In this document: in pieces, positions 35,640 through 47,466 of the stretch
Position numbering within the stretch: position 1 is the stretch's first letter
Layout: each line of letters begins with the position of its first letter
NCBI GenBank assembly: GCA_036971475.1
Contig: JBAIZL010000005.1
Location: forward strand, 161,830,386 to 161,894,385
Source of the DNA: Prosapia bicincta
Taxonomy: Eukaryota; Arthropoda; Insecta; Hemiptera; Cercopidae
Direction: 5' to 3'
Length of the DNA: 64,000 bases
Position numbers and translations under genes: made by a program
The notes under the pieces: generated by a model
What the model was told of the DNA's origin: nothing
Database searches by the model: none
The model's input: the letters and a program-made list of their open reading frames with translations, nothing else

Positions 35640-36490
35640 TATAAACATATATCACTGACAAACTTACTCTGCCAGTACTTCATGTAAATAATACTTTTTA
35701 TATAAATCGCAATTACTTATTTTTACTGCTTCAACTGATAGTTCCAACAACCACTTCATCATTTCAATAACGTTTATTTGAAAAAAATCTTTACCTAATG
35801 TACTGTTTTAGTAAATAAAATGGTAAGTATAACTTTAGGTAATATATCTGAAGTTGTAGTTTACTAATCATTATTAAGATGTAACAAAATTGGTGGTAAA
35901 AATAAAGGTCAGAAAATTTAAATAAAAATTATTAAATTTTATACCAAAGTAATCTGGGAGAATACAGGGTTATTCGTTAATACATAAAATTAATCTTTAT
36001 AATGTTCTTTCTTTATAAACTTGAAGCAGTTTTGATTTTTCTAAATAGCTTTAAAACATAAACAGATCTCTTGCAATACTGTTTAACGTTAAACAACTCT
36101 AAAGTGCAGAACTAATGTTCGACAAGGGGGTATAACAGCAGCCAACCCACACCATGGCTCTCTCAAAATGCCACCTCCCTTCTTATGCGCAGAGCAAGTT
36201 TTATCACTTGCATACCTATTTATAAGTGACAGAAAAATACAAATTTTCTGTATTTACCATTCTGCGAGAATTGATCTACCAATACACTGAGTAATTAGTG
36301 ATCAAAAATGAATTTACTAAGGTACAAGGGTGTACTCAGGATAAAAACTGGGGAGGGGGGTTATGCCATTGCCATTTAGATTATAACATTTTACCATAGA
36401 AAAGGCAAATGAAACCAAAATTTTAAGAAAATTATATACACTTATAGTAGTAATTTTTACAATTATTTGCTTGCAAAAACATTTTATTCC
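35640..36490. other. Stretch without recognised genes
   Basis: No clear coding. It may include the decayed 3' part of the hAT relic that follows. Confidence 0.4.
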
Positions 36491-36494
36491 AGTT

Positions 36495-37464
36495 ACATCT
36501 CTTATACTAATATCACTTTTCTTGTGTTTAAAAAAATGTAGGTCAACATTTTCATTTTACTCTCCAATAGGCTTAACTACTTTAATGTCATTTAATTTGT
36601 CCACTGTTGAATCCTCCTTTTCTTACAGATTAAACCACAAATCTAATTCTACAGAGATATCACTCACGTCATAAAACTCCATGAAAGACTTTGCATTTGT
36701 TTACAAATATTCTGAAGTCATTTTGAGCATGTATGAAAGAGAAGATAAGGCAAAAGCAGATGTATTTTTGTTTGAGATTGTGTTAGGGAGTCAAGATAAG
36801 TGACGATCAACAACTGTCTACAAAATTAAGTTACAATCACAGATGCTGGATTACACCTGTGATTGCTTCTGAGTGATTCATTGTACTGATAAATCAACCC
36901 TGACTTTCTCCACAATATCATACGATTTTCTTAATTCATCAGAAACACATTCCAATTTATTTTTGGTCCTTATTAAAGATATCAAAAATTTGACAAATAT
37001 GTTTCCTAACCATAATCAAATCCACATTTTTATCTTCTGTAATTTTCACCATAGGTTCCATATTTTGGAATATGTTTTGCAATATGACTAACTTATGATG
37101 AAAATTGGTTTATTAACTGCACATCGCAATTAATAGGTATTTTCTTGTAGCACAGTTTCCTTTGACTGAGAAATGTCCAGTGCATTGACGATTTTGTGTA
37201 TACTGTTTAAAAATTTTCTTATACTCTTGTATTTCTCAGACCATCAAACTTACACAGACTTGATAGATAGTGAATTCTGCAGACTTGCAACTCACTAAAG
37301 AAGAATGTTATATCCTTAACAGCTGTAACTGGGATTCTTATTTCTTGTAGTTTGCTACCATAATCAACCATAAGATTAAGTTTGTGGCTAGAGCAATAAA
37401 AAAATTCTATTTACTAAACCTTTTCTTCAGAATGCTCTGCACATCACCATTTTCGCAGCCAATA
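36495..37464 (-). pseudogene. hAT-family (ZMYM1-like) transposase relic, 3' part
   Basis: Minus-strand pieces: GCENGDVQSILKKRFSK beside the mariner insertion, then LNLMVDYGSKLQEIRIPV and FSELQVCRIHYLSSL, and further along SFMEFYDVSDISVELDLW. Order and content match the catalytic and insertion region of hAT proteins annotated as zinc finger MYM-type 1-like (usual motif HCxAHKLNL). Stops and shifts are frequent. It continues on the far side of mariner 1. Confidence 0.5.
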
Positions 37465-37466
37465 TA

Positions 37467-38756
37467 CGAGGGTGGTCCACAAAGTAACCGCCGTTGTGCG
37501 CAGCCGTTCAGTACGCTTCTAGCTGTGCAAGGGAGAGTATCGTGCGATCGCGCGTTCTTTTGTTATAACGTAAAAACATGAGCGCCACGATAGAAAATCC
37601 CGCCAAGTGTGAAGTGCGAGGTGTAATAAGATTTCTGTGGTCGAAAAGTTACACAGAAGCTGAAATTCATCGTGAATTGAGTGCGGTGTATGGCCCAAAC
37701 ATTATGAGCGAAGGTGTAGTCCATCAATGGGTTCGTTTTTTTTAAAATGGAAGAACGAACGTTCACGATGAAGACCGGAGTGGTAGGCCATCTCTTGTCA
37801 GAGATGACTTGGCGAACAAAATGAATTAGAAAATTCACGAGAACCGTCGCTTCACAATCTCGGAACTTTCAGATCATTTTCCTGAAATTTCTCGAAGTCT
37901 TCTCGAAGTGAATGAGATAGTGACAGAAAAACTAGGCTATCTCAAGTTTTGTGCTCGTTGGATTCCAAAAGTGCTCACCGATGACCACAAAATGAAAAGA
38001 ATGAGTTCTGCCATACACTTTCTGACTCGGTATGACGTTGAAGGAGAAACATTTTTTAACAGGATCGTTACAAGAGATGAGACTTGGGTAGCCTATGTGA
38101 ATGCCGAAACAAAACAACAGTCAATGCAATGGGGTCATACCGCTTCGCCAAGCAAGCCAAAGAAAGCTCGCCAATCCTTTTTAGCGAGAAAATTGATGGC
38201 TACAGTTTTTTGGGATGCTAAGGGCATCTTGCTCGTTGAATTTATGGTGCGTGGTACAACCATTACAGCTGCAGCTTATTGTGAAACTTTAAAATGGCTA
38301 CAACGAGCGATTCAAAACAAGCGTCGTGGTCTTCTGACATCTGGCGTTGTGTTTGTCCATGACAATGCTCGCCCTCACACAGCTCAAAAAACGACTGAAC
38401 TTTTGGAAAAGTTCAAATGGGACGTTTTTGACCACCCCCTCTACAGCCCGGATTTGGCTCCCAATGATTTCCATCTTTTCCTGTACATGAAGCGGTGGCT
38501 TGCATCTCAGAGGTTTGCGAGTGATGAAGAGCTTCAAAACGCTGTGACAGGCTGGCTATGTTTTCAGGTGGCAGATTTTTTTAAAGAGGGAATTTCAAAA
38601 ACTGTTAAAAGATATGATAAATGCTTGAATTTGTTTGGTAAATATGTAGAAAAGTAGAGAAAAGCTGTAGTTTTAACATGTATATAACACAATTTTTGTA
38701 TCTCAACTGGTTTATTTTTTATTTCAAAACGGAGGTTACTTTGTGGACCAACCTCG
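37467..38756 (+). mobile_element. Mariner element 1
   Basis: Terminal inverted repeats begin CGAGGGTGGTCCACAAAG at 37467 and, inverted, CGAGGTTGGTCCACAAAG ending at 38756, with 26 of 28 bases matching. TA flanks both ends (37465-37466 and 38757-38758), the expected mariner target duplication. The 1290-bp length is normal for mariner. The insertion splits the hAT relic. Confidence 0.92.
37578..38657 (+). pseudogene. Mariner 1 transposase, two in-frame stops
   Basis: Starts MSATIENPAKCEVRGVIRFL and runs in one frame for 359 codons, the usual mariner length. Catalytic acids are all present: TRDETW, VHDNARPH, and APNDFHLF, with 34 residues between the second and third (D34D). The N-terminal half has the paired helix-turn-helix domain and the GRTNVHDEDRSGRPS linker. 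Only two stops interrupt it: TAA at about 37742 (a Lys position) and TAG at about 37828. It encodes the enzyme that cuts at the terminal repeats and inserts at TA; it is inactive as read but recently degenerate. Confidence 0.92.
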
Positions 38757-38757
38757 T

Positions 38758-39560
38758 AGAATGTCTGTCAAATCCAAACCCAACACAATTCACTACTGAA
38801 AAATTCTGATCGAAAAAAACTCTGAATTGCGCCAGCAATTATAGGGGCATCTTTAGATTTCAGCTCAACATAGCCTACCAATTTCTCTCTGATTTTTTCT
38901 TGATTATCATCTTAAATTATCATGGTAGAAGATCTGATAGAAAGCTGTTATTTTCTAGTAATATCTGCTGTAGAAACAACTTCCCCACACTATGTTATAA
39001 TAATCTCATTTGAATTTTGAGTGAAATATACTCTGCTTCTTTTCAACATCAATCCAAGTAACTATAGTTTCAAATCACCACAGTCAACTTTAAAAGATTA
39101 AATAAAACCGTCTCATATTCTTCCTTTCCTATAAGTGGCAAATTATGAGTTCCACAAATTATTATACAAGTAAAATTTTATAATATTTGATTATTTTCTT
39201 CATTCTTCTTCTGGTGACCACTTTTCAGCTGGACTTCAATCGGAACATTTTCAAGGAATGTTTTTGCAGCAGCTATTGAAGTTTTGTGACATCAGAAACA
39301 AAATTGTAATTTAATGGTGGAACCCACTGATTTGTAAGCAATTCCTTTCTTTTCTGATGGAAACTTATGGGCATGACCAAGTAATCAATATTCATGGTAA
39401 CCATCATAATTTTCAATAATTTTAGAAGTCCCAGACCCAGGGACAGTTACTAGACCCTTGTTCCATAGTAGACTCTGAATCTGGCGATTAAGTCAGTTTA
39501 GTTCCAGCTTCATCACAATCATTGCTTCTGCTTTCACTACTTTCATCTTGATCCTTTTTT
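38758..39560 (-). pseudogene. hAT-family (ZMYM1-like) relic, 5' part
   Basis: Minus-strand pieces near 38870 read LVGYVELKSKDAPIIAGA and then CVGFGFD towards the mariner junction, continuous in sense with the 37.4-kb part (the 'GxxYDGAxxM' region of hAT proteins). Farther upstream AAAKTFLENVPIEVQLKSG is seen. It is heavily decayed. Confidence 0.45.
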
Positions 39561-39564
39561 GGTT

Positions 39565-40040
39565 CCTTTCAGAGGATCCTTTCAGAGGTTTTTTTGTCTA
39601 AAGTCATAGAATATGAAATAGTTCAAAAACCATTAACAATCATTTATAAAAAAAAAAACGATATATCTAATAACTGAAGCATTAGATTTGCCTGCAAAGA
39701 AGTCAGGCAACAAGGTAGACTCAGCTTGCTTGAATAATATAACAAACAGAATAACATTGATTATAATAAACCTTTCTTATACCACACACTGACTATTATT
39801 TACTTATTGGTGAATATGTGATACATGTTTTAAATTGTATATGTGAAATTTAACACACAAATACTACACAAAATCTGCCCCCAATATAGTACAAAAGATG
39901 CACTCTTATTCTTCACAAATAAGATGATCCAGACTTAACAGGAAGATGTCAACTACAGCAATAATTGACAGTGATAGTTTTATCCTAGTCTCTTCAATAT
40001 TGCGCTTCATGATCTGACCCGTAATCTCTCTTCTTTTGAC
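39565..40040. other. Stretch without recognised features
   Basis: No supportable gene. Confidence 0.4.
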
Positions 40041-40044
40041 CGTG

Positions 40045-41190
40045 GCATGTCTTAATAATAACAACGATCAAACAATATGGATCACCGCCATAGACCAGGA
40101 TACAGTAAATGAAAAGACTCAAGCAACCCTTGATACCATATCAAACTAGAGCATAAAGTCGTCTTTGAAAATTAACCTGAATTTTACCACAGGTCACTAC
40201 AGAGTGATTAGGTACAGACCTAATCAGGAATAAAAAATTATTTTGAAAATGCCAAGTAAAAGTAACAAGCAGGAACACCCAGATCTAAAAACTGAAACGT
40301 TGGGAATAATCTATACCAGCTACAATGATCATATCAGAATATATACTGATGGTTTACTTGACCAACAGAAGAAAAGACCGAGAGCAGGTAGGTTTTACCA
40401 CCAAATCTACTGATATCCGCTTTTACGTCCCTGCTAACTCACACTCTAGTATGGACACAGAGCTTCTGGTGCTAGATGCTATGTTGGTAAGTTAATTTGA
40501 GACAAAGGAGAAGAAACTATACATAGTCAATGTTCCAGATCTCCCCTCCAGGCCCGCTCAAATTAATCTACAGAGGACTACTCTTTTCCATTTGCTGAAA
40601 TAAGATTTACAATCTACCTGAATGAAGACCATAACTCTTCAATGGGTAGCCACATATTGTGGAATACCATGAAACTAGCGTGCCGACAAAACAGTTAAAG
40701 CAACATCCCATATATACCCAACATTGAGCAATTACCCAAGCAAATGCCCAACCTTGTATTGTAAAAGCTTGGAAAATTAACAATTCCAAAAACGATATAC
40801 TGAATCTTGGAGAAAGAGACCACGGGTCACCTTTTTCAGTTTCATCCTGAACCATCAAATAAGGACAAATTCAGGAAATTTTTGCATGCAATTGGGGCTT
40901 GAGCACAATCTAATCATCTATTGAAGGATGAATACTTATTTAGATTTAACCTTTTGAATTAACAAAACTCCCTGCTTTATACAGGTGGGGATGAAAGCAC
41001 TATTTATTCAACTGTATATATCCCATAACAATGAGGGACTTCCAGATGACCAAAGTGATAACAGGGCAAGTCAGTCTCCTCTACAAGAAGAACTGGAGAC
41101 ATATGAGGATCACTTGGTGGACATCAGGCTAACAGCTACTCTTGAAGCTGAATGCCTGTGCAAAGAACAAAAAAATAATGAAACCTGAAA
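40045..41190 (+). pseudogene. LINE relic: end of RT, RNase H, ORF2 C-terminus
   Basis: Plus-strand pieces in order: EKTQATLDTISN (RT C-terminal helix), IYTDGLLDQQKK (RNase H first Asp), GFTTKSTDIRFYVP and MDTELLVLDAML (second acid), TLQWVATYCGIP and RADKTVKATS (equivalent of WVPAHCGIPGNERADKLAK), then the C-terminal ending TATLEAECLCKEQ and a stop. Many frameshifts. The ending closely matches the LINE tail at 3975-4275 on minus, so they are the same family. Confidence 0.65.
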
Positions 41191-41234
41191 ACTCCCCTGA
41201 TGGTTTTTTTTCTAACCATGGGTCCAATATTCAA

Positions 41235-42285
41235 CAGGGTGGTGCAAAAGTCACTGCACACTACAGAAAACAAAGACTGAATCCATTTTTTATTACAAAA
41301 AAACAATAATTTTTCATGTTCAAAGTCTTTTCCGTCTTCACTAATACATCTTTCAAGTCTCTCTCGAAGACTGTTACATACTCTATGGTATTTTGTAACA
41401 CCAACATCACGGGCTAAAACTATTGTACTACATCTTCCTGTAATTTAAATTTACATATATATGGGATGGGTTGATTCCAAGAAACGTCGATTCTAGTTGT
41501 ATCTAGGAATCATTGATACTCGATTCTCCCTTGATTAAATTGCCGATAATTATTGTTTTTTAACTGTTAAAATACGTATGTGGTGTAATTTACAGGAAAT
41601 AAAATTAATTATCAACTATGACTTATTCAAGTATTAGTTGATTTCAATGAATTATATGGTTAATGAAAATGCCTATTTTAGATCACGAAAATAATAAATA
41701 ATCATATTTTATGACGCAACAATAAAGAGAATTGGAAACATTTCTAGTCCGTTTGTCGCCGCTCTTCTCGCTCTGCTGCCCCACTCTCACTCGGAAGGGC
41801 TCGATACACACACACACACACACTTTCTCACTAACATTTTGTGTAGTCCTTACATTAAAATGGAACTTTTAAAAGGGCTTATTTAGGAATTTTTGGACTA
41901 TATAAGAGACTGACAGACTTACCTAGTGTCAATAGTCTAAAATTATAATCTCTTGGAAATAAATAAATAAACACACATAAAAACACATTACAATATTGAA
42001 ATATGTCGATCATACAATGATCTTTTTTTGTAAAAAAATCTCTTTTTTACACAAAAAAAAACATTGTATGATTGACATACTTCAATAGTGCATTGTGTTT
42101 CTATGTGTGTTTATTTATTTCCAAGAGATTCCATGGTCATATGGTGAACCCTTTTACTTGAAATATGTATTAGTGAAGACGGAAAACACTTTGAAAATGA
42201 AAAATTATTGTAAGTTTTTTTGTAATAAAAAATGGATTCAGTCTTTGTTTACTGTAGTGTGCAGTGACTTTTGCACCACCCTGTA
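41235..42285. mobile_element. Foldback element built from two mariner-like 3' ends
   Basis: Positions 41235-41352 and 42164-42285 are inverted copies about 118 bp long whose outer ends read 'cagggtggtgcaaaagtcac', a mariner-type terminus. Inside the left arm the minus strand encodes KYHRVCNSLRERLERCISED, like a transposase C-terminus. The right arm holds the ISEDGKHFENEK equivalent on plus. The centre contains the palindromic element at 41875-42125. Confidence 0.65.
41875..42125. mobile_element. Palindromic element family 4, copy A
   Basis: Arms run from 'tctcttggaaataaataaat' (41950) inward to a poly-A/T centre near 42030-42060 and back out. The left flank (gacagacttacctagtgtc) matches copy B. 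Confidence 0.65.
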
Positions 42286-42315
42286 TTATATATATATAAT
42301 TTTAGATTAGTTCTA

Positions 42316-42548
42316 GTAGAGCTTAAAACTTATTTAGGAATTTTTGGACTAGATAAGAGACTGACAGACTTACCTAGTGGCAATAGTCCAAAACTGCAAT
42401 CTCAACCTATCACACTATTGAAATATTTCGATTACACAATGATCTTTATCAATCAAAAACGAGAAAAAGAAAAGACTCTTTATTTCTAAGAGATTGCAGT
42501 TTTGGACTATTGCCACTAGGTAAGTCTGTCAGTCTCCTATCTAGTCAA
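42316..42548. mobile_element. Palindromic element family 4, copy B
   Basis: 42331-42402 and 42480-42548 are near-perfect reverse complements (gactgacagacttacctagt and complement). The interior carries the hammerhead-like motif. Confidence 0.7.
42418..42456 (-). ncRNA. Hammerhead-like motif, family 4 copy B
   Basis: Minus: UUGA, UUGAUAA, stem II region beginning AGAUCA and ending UAAUC, GAAA, minimal palindromic AUAU, AUU triplet, UCAA. Stem I UUGA/UCAA pairs perfectly. As in family 1, C3 is U and G8 is A. Confidence 0.35.
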
Positions 42549-42549
42549 A

Positions 42550-42845
42550 TTATATAATGGAGTAATTTTCTATAACTAACCTATAAACGAAAATCTTTAG
42601 CAGCCTGGGAATAGATGATGCTCTTCATTCATCTAAGTAACATACAGTAAAGAATTATTCTATGCAAGTTTTTTAAAATTCTTTAAAGAGTTATAACTTT
42701 TAATAATTCAAGGAATAGCAACAGCACTGAACTGAGAGGATTCTTACTTAGTGATAAGTATGTTCCATATTTTCTCGGAACTGAAGCAGTGGTTAGGAAG
42801 AACACATTTCCAAACAAACAAGGAGTTTCAAAAAAGATTCGTTTA
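42550..42845. other. Spacer downstream of the DCAF8-like gene
   Basis: No feature recognised. Confidence 0.4.
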
Positions 42846-42847
42846 AA

Positions 42848-42853
42848 TTTATT
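42848..42853 (-). promoter_or_regulatory. Candidate polyadenylation signal of the DCAF8-like gene
   Basis: AATAAA on minus, 323 bases past the stop codon. Earlier weak variants may exist, so the true 3' end is not fixed. Confidence 0.4.
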
Positions 42854-43175
42854 GATTCATTCAAATTCATAAACTAATATAAAATTGAGTATGGTTTTAT
42901 GATTTTTTTTCCATATTAAACTGATATTATAAAATCTGTCTTTTCCAAGATCTGATTTTGCATAAATTAAAATTATAAACAGTTTTAAAAATCAATGTTT
43001 AAAAGGAAGAAAAATAACAATTTTACAAAACAACTAAATGTTTAACTTAAATGTTATATACTGAAGATACTAGCTCTGCAAAAGAAATTCAACCATTTAA
43101 AATCTAACTATAAATTAAATTATTATCAATAGGTTTGAACTATTTTGATTACCTAATTAATAATTGTAAACCTTA

Positions 43176-43421
43176 CTAAGATGGAGAGCATTGAGCCCTT
43201 AATCCATCTGTTCCCCCTTCATCTTCCTCTTCTGAACTGCTTGGAGCATTGACCTCGGATCTATTCTCTGCAGATTGATGTGATTCCATAGTATGTGATT
43301 CCATATCAGATCTATCCGTATCGACAAAAGAATAACTATCTACTGGGATTAGTTCATTGGATGGTGGCGGTGCAATAGCAGGTGTATCAGTGGAATCAAA
43401 TTCACTTGATGTAGGCAAATT
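43176..43421 (-). CDS. DCAF8: DCAF8-like protein, last coding exon
   Basis: The exon begins after a good acceptor (pyrimidine run, tatag) and continues in phase 0 from the 48955-49080 exon. It encodes NLPTSSEFDSTDTPAIAPPP, a Ser/Glu-rich tail with SSSEEEDEGG, and ends RAQCSPS-stop. Vertebrate DCAF8 ends in the same way: a Ser/Asp/Glu-rich tail and a final QCxPS. This matching terminus, found 11 kb away from the WD40 exon on the same strand, is the main evidence for the gene model. The tail is probably disordered. DCAF8 is a substrate receptor for CUL4-DDB1 E3 ligases. Confidence 0.85.
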   Translation of the reverse strand, partial: NLPTSSEFDSTDTPAIAPPPSNELIPVDSYSFVDTDRSDMESHTMESHQSAENRSEVNAPSSSEEEDEGGTDGLRAQCSPS

Positions 43422-43424
43422 CTA

Positions 43425-43735
43425 TAAAAAAACATATAACTTTGAAATAAGTTGAAAACATGAATTTTTTCTATTGTTAAAATGTCAATACTACTAAGTG
43501 CTTGTTTTCCATTTAAAGTTACTAGTTTTCTCTGTATGTTTGTTTGTGTATGTGTGGATACATGCCTGCCTCCCATTTACACTTTATATATACTTCAACT
43601 GTTTAATATAGTGACTAGTTTTTGTAACAATTTTTGTTATAACCCTTAAATCAACTTACAGGTTTTTAAGTTTCAGGTCATTTACAACTTCATTAAATAT
43701 GTCCTATTTTTTGTGAATTTGTATTATTATTTCTT
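43425..43735. other. Intron of the DCAF8-like gene, no further feature
   Basis: Unique-looking AT-rich intron between the exon acceptor and mariner 2. Confidence 0.5.
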
Positions 43736-43739
43736 TCTA

Positions 43740-45071
43740 CGAGGGGTATTCTTAAAGTAAGGGTCGTTTGAAAATAAAATAAAAACAAAAAGAAATTTGC
43801 AAAAACTAATTTTATTTTTGGAATCTACATACTTTTATCTATTTTTCTACATAGTTTCTAAGTTTTTGTAAACACTTATCATATCGCACAACTAAATTTT
43901 GGAAACCTTCTTCATATAAACTTGCCGCCTGCTGTGATAACCAAGAATTCACGGGCCGTTTTCAATTCGTCGTAATCGTCATAACGGCTGCCGTCCAAGT
44001 GATGTTTCAGATGACGGAAGAGATGAAAGTCGCTCGGCGCAAGGTCAGGGCTGTAGAGTGGGTGGTCCAAAACTTCCCAGCCAAAAGAGTCCAATGCAGC
44101 TCGGGTCTGAGTGGCAGTGTGAGGCCTTGCATTATCGTGCAGAAACAAAATTCCTTTTGTGAGCATTCCATGTCTCTTGTTTTGAATCGGTCTGCGCAGC
44201 TTCCTCAGAGTTTGACAGTAGGCTTCTACATTTATTGTCGTTCCTCGTTCCATAAAGTCGACCAGCAAAACACCATGAATATCTCAAAACACGGACGCCA
44301 TGATCTTGCGCTGTGACAAAGTCTGTTTGGCTTTGACATTTACGGGAAATTGCGTGTGTCTCCATTCTATGCTTTGTTGTTTCGATTCGGGAGTGAAATG
44401 CGAAACCCACCTTTCGTCTCCAGTTACGATCCGACTCAGCATGTCGTCACCATTTTCGTCATAATGTGTCAGAAAATTCAAGGAACTCTCAAGTCTTTTG
44501 TGTTTGTCCTCCTCCGTCAGGAGTTTAGGGACCCAACGCAAGCACAGTTTCTTAAAATTTAATTTTGTATGAACAATTTTGTAAATCACAGACCTCGAAA
44601 CTTCCGGAAATTCGTGTGAGAGAGTAGTGATCGTGAAGCGTCTGTTGTCACGAATTTTCGCTTCAACTGAAGACAGCAAATCGTCTGACATTAGAGATGG
44701 ACGGCCAGAACGCGTTTCGTCATGGACATTGTCGCGGCCATCTTTGAAGTCTCGAACCCACTTACGCACTTTTCCTTCACACATGGCATTAGCACCGTAA
44801 ACTTCAGAAATCTGTCGGTGAATTTCTGCAGCAGACATGTTTCTTGCCGACAAAAACCGTATAACAGAACGAACTTCGCAAGGGGCGGGCGATTCGATAA
44901 CCTTGAACATTTTGCAAGCACAGAACACAACGCACAAGTTAGCTACACAGCTGAAACTGAGCGAAAGTGTTGCCAAAGCATGCCGGGACGCGACGCAAGC
45001 GCTCGTTGCGGCGTGCACGCGAACTATGAGGGAATATAAACAAACGGCCCTTACTTTAGAAATACGCTTAG
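43740..45071 (-). mobile_element. Mariner element 2
   Basis: Ends: CGAGGGGTATTCTTAAAG at 43740 and, inverted, CTAAGCGTATTTCTAAAG ending at 45071, sharing a run through 'AAAGTAAGGG.CGTTTG'. TA flanks both ends (43738-43739 and 45072-45073). 1332 bp. It lies in the DCAF8-like gene's last intron in the same orientation as the gene. Confidence 0.92.
43839..44910 (-). pseudogene. Mariner 2 transposase, one stop and one frameshift
   Basis: Starts MFKVIESPAPCEVRSVIRFL at 44910 and reads in one frame through the helix-turn-helix region, GRDNVHDETRSGRPS, TGDERW (first Asp), FLHDNARPH (second) and APSDFHLF (third, D34D). A TGA replaces an expected Trp right after KIMASVF (44284-44286). Near 43960 a single-base shift moves the tail into another frame, where it continues NSWLSQQAASLYEEG to LRNYVEK-stop at 43839. 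Otherwise complete at about 356 codons. Related to mariner 1 (same CEVR.VIRFL N-terminus) but clearly a different subfamily copy. Confidence 0.92.
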
Positions 45072-45074
45072 TAT

Positions 45075-46940
45075 AAAGGAAACCCAATCTTAAAAAAAAA
45101 ATTCTTTGTTCCTCTTTTCTGTTTCCCTTTTTTTAATTGTAAAACAAAATGTTTTTGCATTGTAAAAACAAACTTTAAACAAATGAGTCAAATATAGACA
45201 GCATTTTTGTGTGTGTAGTCCGTCAAGCCATCTAAAATAAGGGGAGAGAGCACCATATTCAAGATTTGTATGTTAGGTGTATTTAACCTAATCAGCACAT
45301 TTTTAATCTCAGTTCTGACATCACTTCCGCAATAACTGAGAAAGGGGTCTTGCCACTCATAGTGCAATGTATTATCATGAATGTTTCAACTAATGAAGTG
45401 GTTTTTCAACTAACAGAACTTTTTATTCAGCTACAAGCACAGTTTGGTTATAACACTCTACTTCTTCGTTTAATTGGTGTAACAGGTTTAACCCTTCTAC
45501 TAATATGCACATAAATATATTACAAATTTACTCTGGTGCATCTATCACAGAAATTATAATTAAAAATTTTTCTATTAACTATTTAAAATTAGGTAGTACA
45601 AACTTTATAGCTAGAATTTCTTGTTTATAATAAGTATTAGTTTTTATTACTTACTGAAACTACATTTAGTTTCTATGGTAGCAGAGACTGTAGCCGAGAT
45701 TGAGTTCATAAAATAATTTCATTTCGAAAACTTAAATCTGGAATTTTTAGTTACAATTAGAAAGTTCAACCAAGTTCAATGTTGTCACACTTATTAGATA
45801 GCAATTTTGTATGACATAATGGAAGAGACCAACAAGTATTACAAGTTTATTTTTTTAACTGCTAATGTAAAAAATTAACTACATATTGTTTGCATGGCTA
45901 CTCTCATATTTTTCAGACATGTATATATTTATTGCAAAAGATTTCTACTGATGTCTCATAGGAAAACTATATACATGATTATTTTAATAAAGATCCATTG
46001 ATAGCTACACCAATATTTGGAACTGTGATGTCCTAAGATAATTTTCACCACTGCATTTATTATGTTTTTGTACCAACCAAATAGCAACCTGGAGATAGAC
46101 TTTTTGAAATATAAAGATTTATAAAACTTTAAAACAAATTAAAACATCTTTTCTACTCCTTTCATGAATTATATGTTTATGCACTTATGTGTTGTAATTT
46201 TGTGCGAAAAAACCCTTTCCCATTCAAGCAAATTATTCTTTCTCAGAACTTAGGTAGGCCTTTATTGTGAAGCTATTTATACTATGTGTTTGCTAAACAG
46301 GTTTCATCCTGGATATACTGTAAAGACTGTTATTGTTACACAGGCTGTATGTACACACTTACAGTATATACGAGCAGTATGAGAGTAATTGATTTAGATG
46401 ATAAACTTGTGTCTAGTTCAGTTGTCAATTCATTGTCTGTTCATTTTTATCAATAACTGATAATTTCATTGTTTTTTTTTCAATAAATTTTTACACAATG
46501 ATAAAACTGAGGTACAAGGTAAAACTATAGAACAAACTATAAATTTATGCCAGTATTTCCATAAATATTAGTTACAGATAACTGTATTCCCAATTTAAAA
46601 GCATAAATTACTCACTGGCAGAAAAATATAAAGATATGAAGAATTGCTCACAATTTATCTGCATTAAATAATAATTTATTTTGTATTAAATATTTAACAT
46701 AATAACAAATTAAATATCATACTTCTAATTTAATATTTATGTAATATAACATTAAGTTATAATCTCTATTTAACTTGGTTAGGTAATACTGGAAGTAGTG
46801 AGTTTAAAGAATGGAATTAAGAACTGTTTATTTGTGGATATGGTAACTAAAGTTAGTATAAGTAAGCAATCATTTCATGACATGTTGACACAATGGCTTA
46901 GTTTACCTACCACAGCCAGAAACTCATGCAGGGCTTTTAT
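45075..46940. other. Intron of the DCAF8-like gene, AT-rich
   Basis: No coding or repeat structure recognised in 1.8 kb. Confidence 0.45.
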
Positions 46941-46949
46941 TTGAAAATG

Positions 46950-47147
46950 ATTTTGCAACTGTTTAAATGCATTAGACAGTACAACAGTGCAATGGGTTTT
47001 GCCTCTGTTTGCATCACTATAAATAAGGCTCAGGCTCAGCCTCAAACATTCTTAAGAGCAAGGCTTCAATTGATCAAACCTATTTTTATACATGGTCAAC
47101 TTTATATTGCACTAAGTAGAGTAAAATCTCAAGATGGATTAAAGATG
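46950..47147 (+). pseudogene. Helitron helicase C-terminal fragment, copy 1
   Basis: Plus frame reads ITINKAQAQPQTF, then IFIHGQLYIALSRVKSQDGL and a stop. This matches helicase motif V/VI of Helitron PIF1-like proteins (usual TINKAQGQT..FTHGQLYVALSRV). The rest of the helicase and Rep are absent. Confidence 0.75.
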
Positions 47148-47349
47148 TAAAATGAAAACGTGATAGGTCAAAATATAAAATTGAGAATGCATTCACTATA
47201 AAAGTATAGGCTTTCAATATAAATATAATTTATAGGCAAATTTTGTTACAAAAAACGTGAATTATATTATAACTATATGAAGCAACTGTGGCGTAATGTT
47301 TATTTTTAAATAAATAAAACCTCTAAACCACAAATAACATTTTATTTAA

Positions 47350-47392
47350 ACTTTATGTACATTTCGATTGCCCAGCAATCATCTTCAGAGGT
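47350..47392 (-). ncRNA. Hammerhead-like motif, left arm of copy C
   Basis: Same core as the right arm; stem I has one mismatch (AAGU against ACCU). Confidence 0.45.
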
Positions 47393-47423
47393 ATTTAAAA
47401 AATACAACTTGTATTTTTTAAAT

Positions 47424-47466
47424 ACCTCTGAAGATGATTGCTGGGCAATCGAAATGTACATAAGGT
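47424..47466 (+). ncRNA. Hammerhead-like motif, right arm of copy C
   Basis: ACCU, CUGAAGA, one extra U, stem II GAUUGC/GCAAUC with UGG loop, GAAA, palindromic AUGUACAU as stem III, AUA triplet, AGGU pairing with ACCU. All conserved core positions are present; the extra base before stem II departs from the classic fold. The self-complementary stem III would favour dimers. Confidence 0.5.

Noticed and set aside
44284..45087. Upstream extension of the mariner 2 frame to 45087
   Set aside because: The first 59 codons read through the untranslated region and terminal repeat; the family start is MFKVIES at 44910.
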